From Porphyromonadaceae bacterium (lineage in GTDB: Bacteria; Bacteroidota; Bacteroidia; Bacteroidales; Dysgonomonadaceae): a stretch of DNA of 64,000 nucleotides. Within the stretch, counting starts at the first letter, position 1. Each line of letters starts with the position of its first letter. The stretch spans positions 186,001 to 250,000 of the forward strand of contig JAJFTO010000019.1 of NCBI GenBank assembly GCA_021372865.1, in the 5' to 3' direction. Shown piece by piece: positions 35,987-43,862 of this stretch. A program made the position numbers and the translations under genes. The notes under the pieces are model-generated. The model did no database searches, was not told where the DNA came from, and saw nothing but the letters and a program-made list of their open reading frames with translations.

Positions 35987-36661
35987 TTACATTAAATGAG
36001 AAAAGGCATTCCACAACACCTCCTCCGGAAGAGGAGCAGTAACGGAGATTTCTTCCTTTGATACGGGATGAATAAAGGAGACTGTGCGGGCATGCAGGCT
36101 GATGCTTCCGTCAGGATTGGAGCGTTCCGCACCATATTTAAGATCTCCCCTGAGGGGAGAACCAATTTTTGCAAGCTGGCAGCGTATCTGATGGTGCCGG
36201 CCGGTCTCCAGGTCTACCTCCAGCAGGAAATAGTTTTGAGAGGCGGCGATCAGCCGGTAATGAAGTACCGCCCGCTTGGTATGTGGTTTTTCAGTATCGT
36301 AAGCGATTGATTTATTGGTTTTTTCGTTCTTTATAAGATAATGAATCAATGTATCTTCATCTGCTGCCGGTCTGTTTTTCACAACGGCCCAATAGGTTTT
36401 CTTAATTTCCCCGTTGCGAAACATGTCATTGAGCCGTGTGAGGGACTTACTGGTTTTCGCGAATACCACCACTCCACTCGTAGGCCGGTCGAGCCGGTGT
36501 GTCACACCACAGAAAACGTTCCCCGGTTTGTGATATTTTTCTTTCAGATAAGCTTTTACCTTATCAGACAAAGGTTCGTCGCCCGTCTTATCTCCCTGTA
36601 CAATCTCGCCTGCCGCCTTGTTGACTATAATAAGGTGGTTGTCCTCATATAAAACTTCCAT
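35987..36661 (-). CDS. RluA-family pseudouridine synthase
   Basis: 224 aa. It isomerises uridine to pseudouridine in rRNA or tRNA. The catalytic motif HRLDRPTSGVVVF is present (Asp ~58). It lacks the N-terminal S4 domain of RluC/RluD, like the shorter RluA/TruC-type enzymes. RNA target unknown. It lies 84 bp downstream of the fabG-like gene, with a terminator-like hairpin between. Confidence 0.88.
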   Translation of the reverse strand: MEVLYEDNHLIIVNKAAGEIVQGDKTGDEPLSDKVKAYLKEKYHKPGNVFCGVTHRLDRPTSGVVVFAKTSKSLTRLNDMFRNGEIKKTYWAVVKNRPAADEDTLIHYLIKNEKTNKSIAYDTEKPHTKRAVLHYRLIAASQNYFLLEVDLETGRHHQIRCQLAKIGSPLRGDLKYGAERSNPDGSISLHARTVSFIHPVSKEEISVTAPLPEEVLWNAFSHLM

Positions 36662-36689
36662 ACGACTCTTGTTATGATACTTTTAAAAA

Positions 36690-36724
36690 GTTCAGAGGCA
36701 CATAGGATCTCCTGTGTGCCTCCG
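36690..36724 (-). terminator. Hairpin after the fabG-like gene
   Basis: On the minus strand GAGGCACACAGG pairs with CCTATGTGCCTC (12 bp with one wobble, 4-nt loop), followed by a short T-run a few bases on. It lies 24 bp after the stop at 36746. Confidence 0.7.
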
Positions 36725-36745
36725 AAATAAAATTTATTACCCGAA

Positions 36746-37492
36746 TCAGGTATTCATCCCGCCGCAGACATTGATTACCTGTCCACTCACATACGAAGAT
36801 AGATCCGAGGCAAGGAAAAGAGCTACATTCGCAACATCCTCCGGTGTGCCGCCACGCCGCAATGGTATTTGTTTGGCCCATTCGTTGCGGACTTCCTCTG
36901 AAAGTTGTCCTGTCATATCGGTGATAATGAAACCTGGAGCGATGGCATTGGCCCGGATACCCCGTGAACCGAGCTCCTTGGCGATCGATTTGGCAAGTCC
37001 TATCATTCCGGCTTTTGATGCCGAATAGTTTGCCTGCCCTGCATTTCCCGACACCCCTACTACGGAACTCATGTTCACAATACTGCCCGATTTCTGGCGC
37101 ATCATCACGGGTGTCACGGCATGTACAAAATTGAATGCCGATTTCAGGTTCACGTTGATCACCGCATCCCATTGCTGTTCACTCATTCGCATCATCAACC
37201 CGTCTTTGGTGATGCCTGCGTTGTTTACCAGCACATCAATGCGTCCGAAATCCTGCATAATCTGATCCACTACTTTGTGTGATTCATCAAAGTTGGCTGC
37301 ATTGGATGCATAACCTTTACACTTCACGCCGAGGGAAGCTATTTCATTTTCGGTGGCTTTACCGGTTTCATCGATGACCAGGTCGGTGAATGCAATATTT
37401 GCTCCTTCCGATGCATATTTCAGTGCGATGGCTTTGCCAATCCCACGGGCTGCACCGGTAATAAGGGCTGTTTTTCCTTCTAATAACTTCAT
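36746..37492 (-). CDS. fabG: 3-oxoacyl-ACP reductase (FabG-type SDR)
   Basis: 248 aa short-chain dehydrogenase. It has TGAARGIGKA (~12-21), NNAGI (~88), the catalytic Ser in NMSSVVG (~138) and YSASK (~151-155), plus the PGFIITDMT loop. The best match is FabG of fatty-acid synthesis, reducing 3-oxoacyl-ACP with NADPH. Other fab genes are absent from the window, so it may be a secondary copy. A TetR regulator lies just upstream on the same strand, 138 bp away. Confidence 0.85.
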   Translation of the reverse strand: MKLLEGKTALITGAARGIGKAIALKYASEGANIAFTDLVIDETGKATENEIASLGVKCKGYASNAANFDESHKVVDQIMQDFGRIDVLVNNAGITKDGLMMRMSEQQWDAVINVNLKSAFNFVHAVTPVMMRQKSGSIVNMSSVVGVSGNAGQANYSASKAGMIGLAKSIAKELGSRGIRANAIAPGFIITDMTGQLSEEVRNEWAKQIPLRRGGTPEDVANVALFLASDLSSYVSGQVINVCGGMNT

Positions 37493-37568
37493 ACAATTAT
37501 TTTTAATCTATAATAATTCCTATTGAATCCCAATTCTCATCTTATCAGCGCCAACCGTTCACTTGCCT

Positions 37569-37620
37569 ACCGCTGTATCTGACAAACCTCGACTACCAAA
37601 GTTGATTGCTGATTGCAGAA
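37569..37620 (+). repeat. Dispersed intergenic repeat, copy A
   Basis: Starts ACCGCTGT and ends CTACCAAAG...GCTGATTGCAGAA. It aligns over about 50 bp with 60681-60730 with several substitutions and a small gap. Confidence 0.65.
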
Positions 37621-37630
37621 ACCAGACCGC

Positions 37631-38221
37631 TCACTTTACATACATCCCTTTAAACAAAATATCCGAAATGAGTTCACGGTCCTCTTTTATGTTGTAATCG
37701 AGTTTCATGGCACCACGTATGGTGGGTACCTCAAGCCCTTTAAATGCGTAATGCAATATCTCGGCAGTCTGTTTTACATCCTGTAGCTGAAAGATTCCTT
37801 TTTCACATCCGTCCTGAATAATAGTCTCAAGATAGTGAATCTCTTTCTTATCAAACTCCTTACGTACATTTTCCACTTTCCAGATATCCCGAAAGAAGTC
37901 GGCACGGAGTGTACCATTGCGCGTAACCACCTCCTTGATGGCATACAAACGGGTAAAAGCCAGCAGTATGAGCTTTTCGTCGGCGGGAATCTTACGTCGA
38001 ATTACCTCCTCCAGCTTACCATACAGCACACCGAGCTCCGATTCAATTACAGCTTTGTATATTTCATTTTTGTTGCTGAAATAAGTGTACAGCGTACGTC
38101 TTCCCCTTTGGGAAGCTTCGGCAATATCATTCATTGTCGTATTTTCAACACCTTTTTTCGCGAAAAGCTGCCGAGCTACGTCAATTAAATCGTTCTTGGT
38201 TTTTGAAATGGCTGAAGTCAC
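37631..38221 (-). CDS. TetR/AcrR-family transcriptional regulator
   Basis: 196 aa. An N-terminal helix-turn-helix (TTMNDIAEASQRGRRTLYTYFSNK, ~26-49) is followed by an all-helical ligand domain, the TetR layout. Ligand and targets are unknown. A palindrome TGCACAT-N11-ATGTGCA overlaps its own probable start of transcription, which suggests autorepression. The neighbouring FabG-like gene may be a target. Confidence 0.88.
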   Translation of the reverse strand: MTSAISKTKNDLIDVARQLFAKKGVENTTMNDIAEASQRGRRTLYTYFSNKNEIYKAVIESELGVLYGKLEEVIRRKIPADEKLILLAFTRLYAIKEVVTRNGTLRADFFRDIWKVENVRKEFDKKEIHYLETIIQDGCEKGIFQLQDVKQTAEILHYAFKGLEVPTIRGAMKLDYNIKEDRELISDILFKGMYVK

Positions 38222-38227
38222 TTTTTC

Positions 38228-38258
38228 TGCACATTTTATTTATATATGTGCAAAAATA
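38228..38258 (-). promoter_or_regulatory. TetR gene promoter with overlapping operator
   Basis: The minus-strand -7 box TATTTTTG (38251-38258) is overlapped at its downstream edge by the perfect palindrome arms TGCACAT (38246-38252 as read on minus) and ATGTGCA (38228-38234). The 11-nt centre falls at the predicted start site. Confidence 0.6.
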
Positions 38259-38312
38259 AAACAAAAATTTCAAATCCCGACGCCATTGTAATAAAAATAT
38301 CCATATCTGCTG

Positions 38313-38885
38313 TTATTTTTTTTTGAGTAATACCGCAGCCTCGCATACCTCCTGGTACCACTCCTCACCGAATTTTCTGATCAGCGGTTCTCTTAAAAAC
38401 CGGTAAAGAGGCACACCTTCTTTAAGACCAAGCTTCAGTGCAGGCCGGCAAACCGACCAGCGGTGATAGTTCACTGCCGTAAAATCGACATACTCATGCA
38501 ATCTGATCGGGTAGAGATGGCAAGAAATTGGTTTTTGCACAGAAATACGCCCCTCTCTAAATGCACTATCTATCACACATTTGCAAATACCGTTTTCATC
38601 AAACCGGGTAAAAACGCACTCTTTACCCTCAATGATGGAAGTAACCAATTCCCCGTCGGTATCGGTATAGGCAATTCCCTGCTTGTCGATCAACTCCAGT
38701 GCTTTGGGCGAAAGATCTTTCCTGATTTCAGGCAGAATTTCATTCATCTGGTCAAATTCCTCCCTTGTGATGGGAGCGCCCGATTCTCCCTCCACGCAGC
38801 ACTGACCTTTACATTTACATAGGTCGCAAATAAACTGTTCTTCGAATATGTCGTCAGAAATAAGTGTATTCTGTATTTGTATCAT
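38313..38885 (-). CDS. DUF3109 cysteine-rich protein
   Basis: 190 aa. Near the N-terminus is CDLCKCKGQCC (~20-30), with further cysteines later (CVFTRF, GICKCV, SCHLYP, CRP), the DUF3109 pattern that probably binds a metal or Fe-S cluster. No signal peptide. Biochemical role unknown; relatives belong to the YkgJ-like putative Fe-S or zinc group. It is followed by TetR and preceded 27 bp upstream by a CPBP protease gene, possibly in one transcript. Confidence 0.8.
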   Translation of the reverse strand: MIQIQNTLISDDIFEEQFICDLCKCKGQCCVEGESGAPITREEFDQMNEILPEIRKDLSPKALELIDKQGIAYTDTDGELVTSIIEGKECVFTRFDENGICKCVIDSAFREGRISVQKPISCHLYPIRLHEYVDFTAVNYHRWSVCRPALKLGLKEGVPLYRFLREPLIRKFGEEWYQEVCEAAVLLKKK

Positions 38886-38912
38886 TTTAATATGGGTTTG
38901 TTTTATTGATCA

Positions 38913-39794
38913 TTAAGACTGCGTTCTGATTCTACTTCGGAAGATCCGAAACAGAAGAAAAGTGACCAGCGCACTCACCAGCGCAGCAATAAAATAGGAA
39001 AAAGTGACGGGCTGCTCATCCATGCGGACAAACCATTCGGTTTTGCCCCAAAAAAAATTCATCAAAATAACCGAGGCATTATTTACGAAATGAAAAACAA
39101 CCGGAACCCAGAAATTCCCCGAGTAGAGGAACAGGTATCCCAGCAGCGTCCCAAGCACCATCCTCGGTAAGAAACCGTAAAACTGAAAGTGTACGACACT
39201 GAATAAAAGCGCGGTAAGCCATACCGCTGCATGACCGTTTCTGAATTTTTCCATCAGAAACTGCTGCAGTGCACCCCTGAAAAACAACTCTTCCGAAATT
39301 GCAGCCATACCGGCAACAATGACCAGATTTAGTATCAAAGAACCGATTGTATTTCCGGAAAGTAATAGTTCGGTTGTTTCCATGGCTGCATTTTCCATGG
39401 ACCGCAATACCCCTTCAATACCGCTCATCCAGTCCGGCAGCTCCATGGCGCTGTTCCAACGGGTCAGAAACGATACAAACGGATAGGAGACACAAAATAT
39501 AAGTACTGTGAAAATAATTTTCCAGATTAGCTTTTTGTTGTTGTTAGTCTTCAGATAATGGGAGGGTCGGTCTTCGGTAAAAGCAATCACAAGATATGCA
39601 GGCAGTGCAATCGCAAAGACCGACTGCAATGCAGAGCTCAAATAGACTTGCGCAGCTCCTTCGGCGTAGCCCACTCCGGGAATCATTTGCATCAAACGGA
39701 TAAATATTCCTGCCACGATCACACCGATGAACAACAATAAAAAAAGGTAGATAATTTTGAATCCAGGTGAAGCTGATTTGAAAATTGGTTGCAT
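38913..39794 (-). CDS. CPBP-family intramembrane metalloprotease
   Basis: 293 aa with about eight membrane helices. It has the CPBP/ABI motifs: EELFFRGALQQFL (EExxxR), FSVVHFQF and a C-terminal HFVNNAS. Homologues include Rce1-like proteases and bacteriocin-immunity proteins; the substrate is unknown. An exact -7 box TATCTTTG lies 17 bp before the ATG. It diverges from the trigger factor gene. Confidence 0.85.
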   Translation of the reverse strand: MQPIFKSASPGFKIIYLFLLLFIGVIVAGIFIRLMQMIPGVGYAEGAAQVYLSSALQSVFAIALPAYLVIAFTEDRPSHYLKTNNNKKLIWKIIFTVLIFCVSYPFVSFLTRWNSAMELPDWMSGIEGVLRSMENAAMETTELLLSGNTIGSLILNLVIVAGMAAISEELFFRGALQQFLMEKFRNGHAAVWLTALLFSVVHFQFYGFLPRMVLGTLLGYLFLYSGNFWVPVVFHFVNNASVILMNFFWGKTEWFVRMDEQPVTFSYFIAALVSALVTFLLFRIFRSRIRTQS

Positions 39795-39811
39795 TTCTTC
39801 TGTTTTAAGTG

Positions 39812-39819
39812 CAAAGATA
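39812..39819 (-). promoter_or_regulatory. -7 element of the CPBP protease gene
   Basis: Minus-strand TATCTTTG, exact consensus. It lies only 17 bp upstream of the ATG, implying an almost leaderless message. Confidence 0.55.
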
Positions 39820-39881
39820 AAGCTTTCGTGTGAATTCCCCGCTCTTCATCACAGAAACGGCTCCGCAGGGAGTAAAATTTT

Positions 39882-39912
39882 TTTGCAAATTAAAAGAATA
39901 ACACTAATTTTG
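39882..39912 (+). promoter_or_regulatory. Promoter of tig
   Basis: TTTG (39882-39885), 19 nt and TAATTTTG (39905-39912) fit the consensus. The predicted start near 39918 rules out the in-frame ATG at 39757 as the tig start. Confidence 0.8.
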
Positions 39913-39984
39913 CACTCTTATTTAAAAAAAGGATTCAATCGGTTGAAATTAACCGACTTTCACAAAAAAAAATCACCCATTCTA

Positions 39985-41433
39985 ATGAAGTCATCACTGA
40001 ATAAAAAGGACGAGGTAAATGGAACCATCGTCATCGAACTGGAGAAAACAGATTATCAGGAAAAAGTAGATAAGTCTCTGAATCAATTCCGCCAAAAAGC
40101 AAATATCCCCGGCTTTCGTCAGGGAAAAGTGCCCAAAAGTATTATTCAAAAAATGTACGGTAAAGCGGTGTTGGTAGACGAGGTCAACAAGATTGTCACA
40201 GAAGAGCTGACCGGTTTCATTCGGGATAACAAACTGAAGATTTTGGGTGAGCCCATCTCCGACGACAGTGAAGAAAAGCGGGTTGATCTTGATAAGGATG
40301 AAATCCTGACGTTTTATTTCGATGTAGCACTTACGCCGGAATTTGATCTGCAGCTCGACAAAAACATCGAACTGACTTATTATCAGGTAAAACTGGAAGA
40401 GGACCTTCTGGAAAAACAGATGGATGCGTACAAACAAAACTATGGCACATATGCGTCCATTGAAGGGGAAGCAAAGGATACCGACCTCATCAAGGGAACG
40501 CTTACAGAAATGGACGGCGAAAAGGAAAAAGAAAACGGTCTGGTAATTGAAAACGCCATTCTGATGCCTTCCTATGTGAAGGAAGAAACAGTGAAGAACA
40601 GTTTTATCGGTGCCAAGGTGGGTGATCAAGTGGTGTTCAACCCGAAAAATGCATATGACAACAACGAAGCAGAGGTGGCTTCATTGTTACAAACGACCAA
40701 AGAACAGGTGAAAGATATCAATGCCGACTTCCGTTTCGACATCAAAGAAGTGACCCGGTATCAGGAAGCAGAATTGAACCAGGAACTGTTCGACCGTGTA
40801 CTGGGTGAAGGAGTTGCCAGCACCGAAGAAGCGTTCCGCACAAAGGTGTCGGCAGAGCTTGGTAACCAGTTTAAGCCCAACGCAGATCATCTTTTCATCC
40901 ACGAAGCAAGAGACATTATTGTGGACAAAATGAAAGATGTGCAATTCCCTGACGAGTTTTTAAAACGTTGGTTACTCGAATCAAGTGATCAAAAAACCTC
41001 CGAACAGGTGGAAGAGGATTATCCTGCAATTCTGGAAGATCTCAAATTTCAAATTGCCAAGCAGAAGATTGTAGAAGAGAACGGGATCAAGGTAGAATAC
41101 GAGGACATCGTAACCCTGGCCACAGAAGTGGCCAAGGCACAATTTGCACAGTACGGAATGACCAACCTTCCGGCAGATGTATTGCAGAACTATACAAAAA
41201 GCATGCTTGAGAAGGAAGAAACCATCCGGAATCTTCACGACAGAGCTACAGAAGACAAAATCATCAGCTGGTTGAAAGAGAATGTAACCGTGATTGAAAA
41301 AGAGGTTTCATCGAAAGATTTCAACGAAATAATGCACGAACACGCCCACCTGCATGGAGAAATTGCCGATGATCATGTAGACGATCATGCTGCGGAGGAC
41401 TCTTCTGAAAAGGTGGAGACACCGACTGAATAA
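39985..41433 (+). CDS. tig: Trigger factor (ribosome-associated chaperone)
   Basis: 482 aa with this start. It binds the ribosome exit and shields nascent chains. The N-terminal ribosome-binding loop IPGFRQGKVPKS (~38-49) is intact, followed by a divergent PPIase-like middle and the helical C-terminal chaperone arms. The tail is His/Asp/Glu-rich (HEHAHLHGEIADDH...). The frame is open from 39757, but the promoter at 39882-39912 and the usual N-terminus favour ATG 39985. It heads the conserved tig-clpP-clpX order. Confidence 0.92.
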   Translation: MKSSLNKKDEVNGTIVIELEKTDYQEKVDKSLNQFRQKANIPGFRQGKVPKSIIQKMYGKAVLVDEVNKIVTEELTGFIRDNKLKILGEPISDDSEEKRVDLDKDEILTFYFDVALTPEFDLQLDKNIELTYYQVKLEEDLLEKQMDAYKQNYGTYASIEGEAKDTDLIKGTLTEMDGEKEKENGLVIENAILMPSYVKEETVKNSFIGAKVGDQVVFNPKNAYDNNEAEVASLLQTTKEQVKDINADFRFDIKEVTRYQEAELNQELFDRVLGEGVASTEEAFRTKVSAELGNQFKPNADHLFIHEARDIIVDKMKDVQFPDEFLKRWLLESSDQKTSEQVEEDYPAILEDLKFQIAKQKIVEENGIKVEYEDIVTLATEVAKAQFAQYGMTNLPADVLQNYTKSMLEKEETIRNLHDRATEDKIISWLKENVTVIEKEVSSKDFNEIMHEHAHLHGEIADDHVDDHAAEDSSEKVETPTE

Positions 41434-41475
41434 ACAGTATAGAACAAAAAAACGGACTGTTTTTCAGGATTTTAT

Positions 41476-41505
41476 TTTGTAGTTCAACAATTCGTTATAA
41501 TTTTG
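41476..41505 (+). promoter_or_regulatory. Promoter of clpP-clpX
   Basis: TTTG (41476-41479), 18 nt and TAATTTTG (41498-41505), about 107 bp before the clpP ATG. It allows clpPX expression independent of tig. Confidence 0.65.
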
Positions 41506-41612
41506 TTTTTTAATTTAGCCGGCAGTCTGCACTCCGGTGTAAAAATTCCGGCACTTTATTTGCAATAGCTTATTTTGACAAATAAAGAAACAACAATTAA
41601 TAAAAAAGTCGT

Positions 41613-42287
41613 ATGAAAGACGATTTCAGAAAATATGCAGTAAAGCATCTGGGTATGAGCGGCGGCAGACTGGACAGTTACATGAACATCACCAGTCAGG
41701 GGGGATACATCTCTCCGACCATCATTGAGGAGCGTCAGCTCAACGTGGCACAGATGGACGTTTTTTCAAGGTTGATGATGGATCGTATTATCTTCCTCGG
41801 CACAGCCATCGATGATTACACAGCCAATGTAATACAGGCCCAACTGCTTTATCTCGATTCTGCTGACCCCGGCAAGGATATCTCTATCTACATCAATTCC
41901 CCCGGAGGGTCGGTCTATGCAGGCCTGGGCATTTATGACACCATGCAGTTCATCTCGAGCAATGTCTCCACCATCTGCACAGGTATTGCTGCATCAATGG
42001 CCGCCGTTCTGCTGGTCGCAGGGACCGAAAAGAAACGTTACGCCCTCACCCACTCCCGGGTGATGATCCATCAACCAATGGGAGGTGTACAGGGTCAAGC
42101 ATCAGACATCGAAATCACTGCGCGGGAGATTGCTAAAATAAAACAGGAACTCTATACCATTATTTCCAAGCATTCAGGAAAAGCGATTGAAGAGGTAGCG
42201 CGCGATTCAGACCGTGATTTCTGGATGACTGCCTCAGAAGCCAAAGAATACGGGATGGTGGATGATGTTCTGATAAGAAAGGGTTAA
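41613..42287 (+). CDS. clpP: ATP-dependent Clp protease proteolytic subunit
   Basis: 224 aa serine protease that forms the ClpP tetradecamer. The catalytic Ser is in [11 protein letters not shown] and the His in [12 protein letters not shown], with the usual Asp further on. A ~25-residue leader before the core ([15 protein letters not shown]) could be a short propeptide. It lies 11 bp before clpX, with which it works. Upstream is tig. Confidence 0.96.
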   Translation: MKDDFRKYAVKHLGMSGGRLDSYMNITSQGGYISPTIIEERQLNVAQMDVFSRLMMDRIIFLGTAIDDYTANVIQAQLLYLDSADPGKDISIYINSPGGSVYAGLGIYDTMQFISSNVSTICTGIAASMAAVLLVAGTEKKRYALTHSRVMIHQPMGGVQGQASDIEITAREIAKIKQELYTIISKHSGKAIEEVARDSDRDFWMTASEAKEYGMVDDVLIRKG

Positions 42288-42298
42288 AATTACAGAGG

Positions 42299-43540
42299 AT
42301 GGCAAAAAAAGCGAATAGCAGCAATCATTGCAGTTTTTGCGGGAGGAGTGAGCAGGAAGTCAACCTGCTTATATCCGGCATGACCGGTTATATCTGCGAT
42401 ATGTGTGCTGAACAGGCACATGAGATCGTGAACGACACTTTCAAAAGCAGTACCAAATCGGATCCGGGAATCTCGCTGACCTCTTTGCCCAAACCGGCAC
42501 AAATAAAGGAGTTTCTGGATCAGTACGTAATCAAACAGGACAATGCAAAACGTTTTTTGTCCGTCTCGGTCTATAACCACTACAAACGTATTTTGCAGAA
42601 GAATTTAAAAGACGACGTGGAGATCGAGAAATCGAATATCATCATGGTGGGTGCTACCGGTACCGGTAAAACATTGCTGGCGCGTACCATTGCTAAAATG
42701 TTACATGTTCCCTTTACCATTGTAGATGCCACGGTACTCACAGAGGCAGGATACGTGGGAGAAGATATCGAAAGTATTCTTACCCGATTGCTGCAGGTGG
42801 CTGACTACGACGTGAATGCCGCCGAAAGGGGGATTGTATTCATTGATGAAATCGATAAAATTGCACGCAAGAGTGACAATCCCTCCATTACCCGTGACGT
42901 GAGCGGTGAAGGTGTACAACAGGGACTGTTGAAACTCCTGGAAGGTTCGGTGGTGAACGTGCCGCCCCAAGGTGGCCGCAAGCATCCCGAACAACGAATG
43001 ATTGCCGTCAACACCAAGAATATTCTGTTCATTTGCGGGGGTGCCTTCGACGGTATTGAGAAGAAGATTGCCCAACGGCTCAACACACGCGTAGTAGGAT
43101 ATGCAGCAAGCAGTGACAAAGCAAATATTGACCGGAACAACCTGTTGAAGTATATTACTCCCCCCGATTTGAAATCTTTCGGGTTGATTCCGGAAATTAT
43201 AGGCCGTCTTCCAATACTCACCTACCTGGAGCCACTCGACAGAGATGCCTTGTTACGCATACTCACAGAACCGAAGAACTCCATCATCAAGCAATATCAG
43301 AAATTGTTTGACATGGATGGGGTGACCCTTTCATTTGATCAGGGTACCTATGAATATATCGTGGACAAAGCCATTGAATTCAGACTGGGGGCACGCGGAC
43401 TGCGTTCCATCGTGGAAGCCATCATGATTGACGCGATGTTTACGCTGCCTTCTGAGGAGAAAAAGAAATTGCATGTCACGCGTGATTACGCCATACATCA
43501 ATTGGAAAATTCCGACTTTCACCACCTACGGGTAGCCTGA
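42299..43540 (+). CDS. clpX: ATP-dependent Clp protease ATP-binding subunit
   Basis: 413 aa AAA+ unfoldase. It has an N-terminal zinc-binding domain (C11, C14, C33, C36), Walker A GATGTGKT, Walker [10 protein letters not shown], the substrate-pore loop GYVGED and a C-terminal small domain. It hands unfolded proteins, including tmRNA-tagged ones (tag GNNNNYALAA, gene at 67-465), to ClpP. Length and order are standard. Two hairpins follow the stop. Confidence 0.97.
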   Translation: MAKKANSSNHCSFCGRSEQEVNLLISGMTGYICDMCAEQAHEIVNDTFKSSTKSDPGISLTSLPKPAQIKEFLDQYVIKQDNAKRFLSVSVYNHYKRILQKNLKDDVEIEKSNIIMVGATGTGKTLLARTIAKMLHVPFTIVDATVLTEAGYVGEDIESILTRLLQVADYDVNAAERGIVFIDEIDKIARKSDNPSITRDVSGEGVQQGLLKLLEGSVVNVPPQGGRKHPEQRMIAVNTKNILFICGGAFDGIEKKIAQRLNTRVVGYAASSDKANIDRNNLLKYITPPDLKSFGLIPEIIGRLPILTYLEPLDRDALLRILTEPKNSIIKQYQKLFDMDGVTLSFDQGTYEYIVDKAIEFRLGARGLRSIVEAIMIDAMFTLPSEEKKKLHVTRDYAIHQLENSDFHHLRVA

Positions 43541-43561
43541 TACTCACTCCCGTGAATAAAA

Positions 43562-43627
43562 AAACCGCCGGTCACAGAAGCGTGTCAGGCGGTTTATTGA
43601 AAACGCATGCTTGTCCTGCGTTTTTTT
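43562..43627 (+). terminator. Tandem terminators after clpX
   Basis: A first hairpin pairs AAACCGCC with GGCGGTTT (about 43562-43595). A second pairs AAACGCA (43601-43607) with TGCGTTT (43617-43623) and runs into seven Ts. The second has the classic intrinsic form. Confidence 0.75.
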
Positions 43628-43785
43628 AATACGATTTTTCAGAAAAAAGACGCTTTTTTAAGAAGTTTATTTGCAAGGATTATTTTTATCCACTATCTTG
43701 GATGTATATTTATGGTCCGGCATGCAACTGTCAGAGAATTCATAAGAAAACATACTTACGATGTAATTGCGAATGTAGTTTTATG

Positions 43786-43816
43786 TTTGGAAATATAAAT
43801 TACTTATTTAATTTTG
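43786..43816 (+). promoter_or_regulatory. Promoter of recQ
   Basis: TTTG (43786-43789), 19 nt and TAATTTTG (43809-43816) fit the consensus, 46 bp before the recQ ATG. Confidence 0.78.
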
Positions 43817-43862
43817 TGTCAGACTTGCGGCGGCCAAATTTTGTCACCGGGTAATTTGCTGA

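Larger units (their letters stand above)
43541..43862 (+). other. Intergenic region, 322 bp
   Basis: It contains two hairpins after clpX and the recQ promoter. No gene is supported; the small frame at 43607-43798 overlaps the terminator and has no recognisable features. Confidence 0.6.

Noticed and set aside
36672-37172. 166-codon minus-strand frame overlapping the fabG-like gene
   Set aside because: Same strand as the fabG-like gene but out of frame; the SDR motifs are all in the other frame.
39757-39984. N-terminal extension of the trigger factor frame
   Set aside because: The tig promoter lies inside it (39882-39912), and the extension also overlaps the divergent protease gene.
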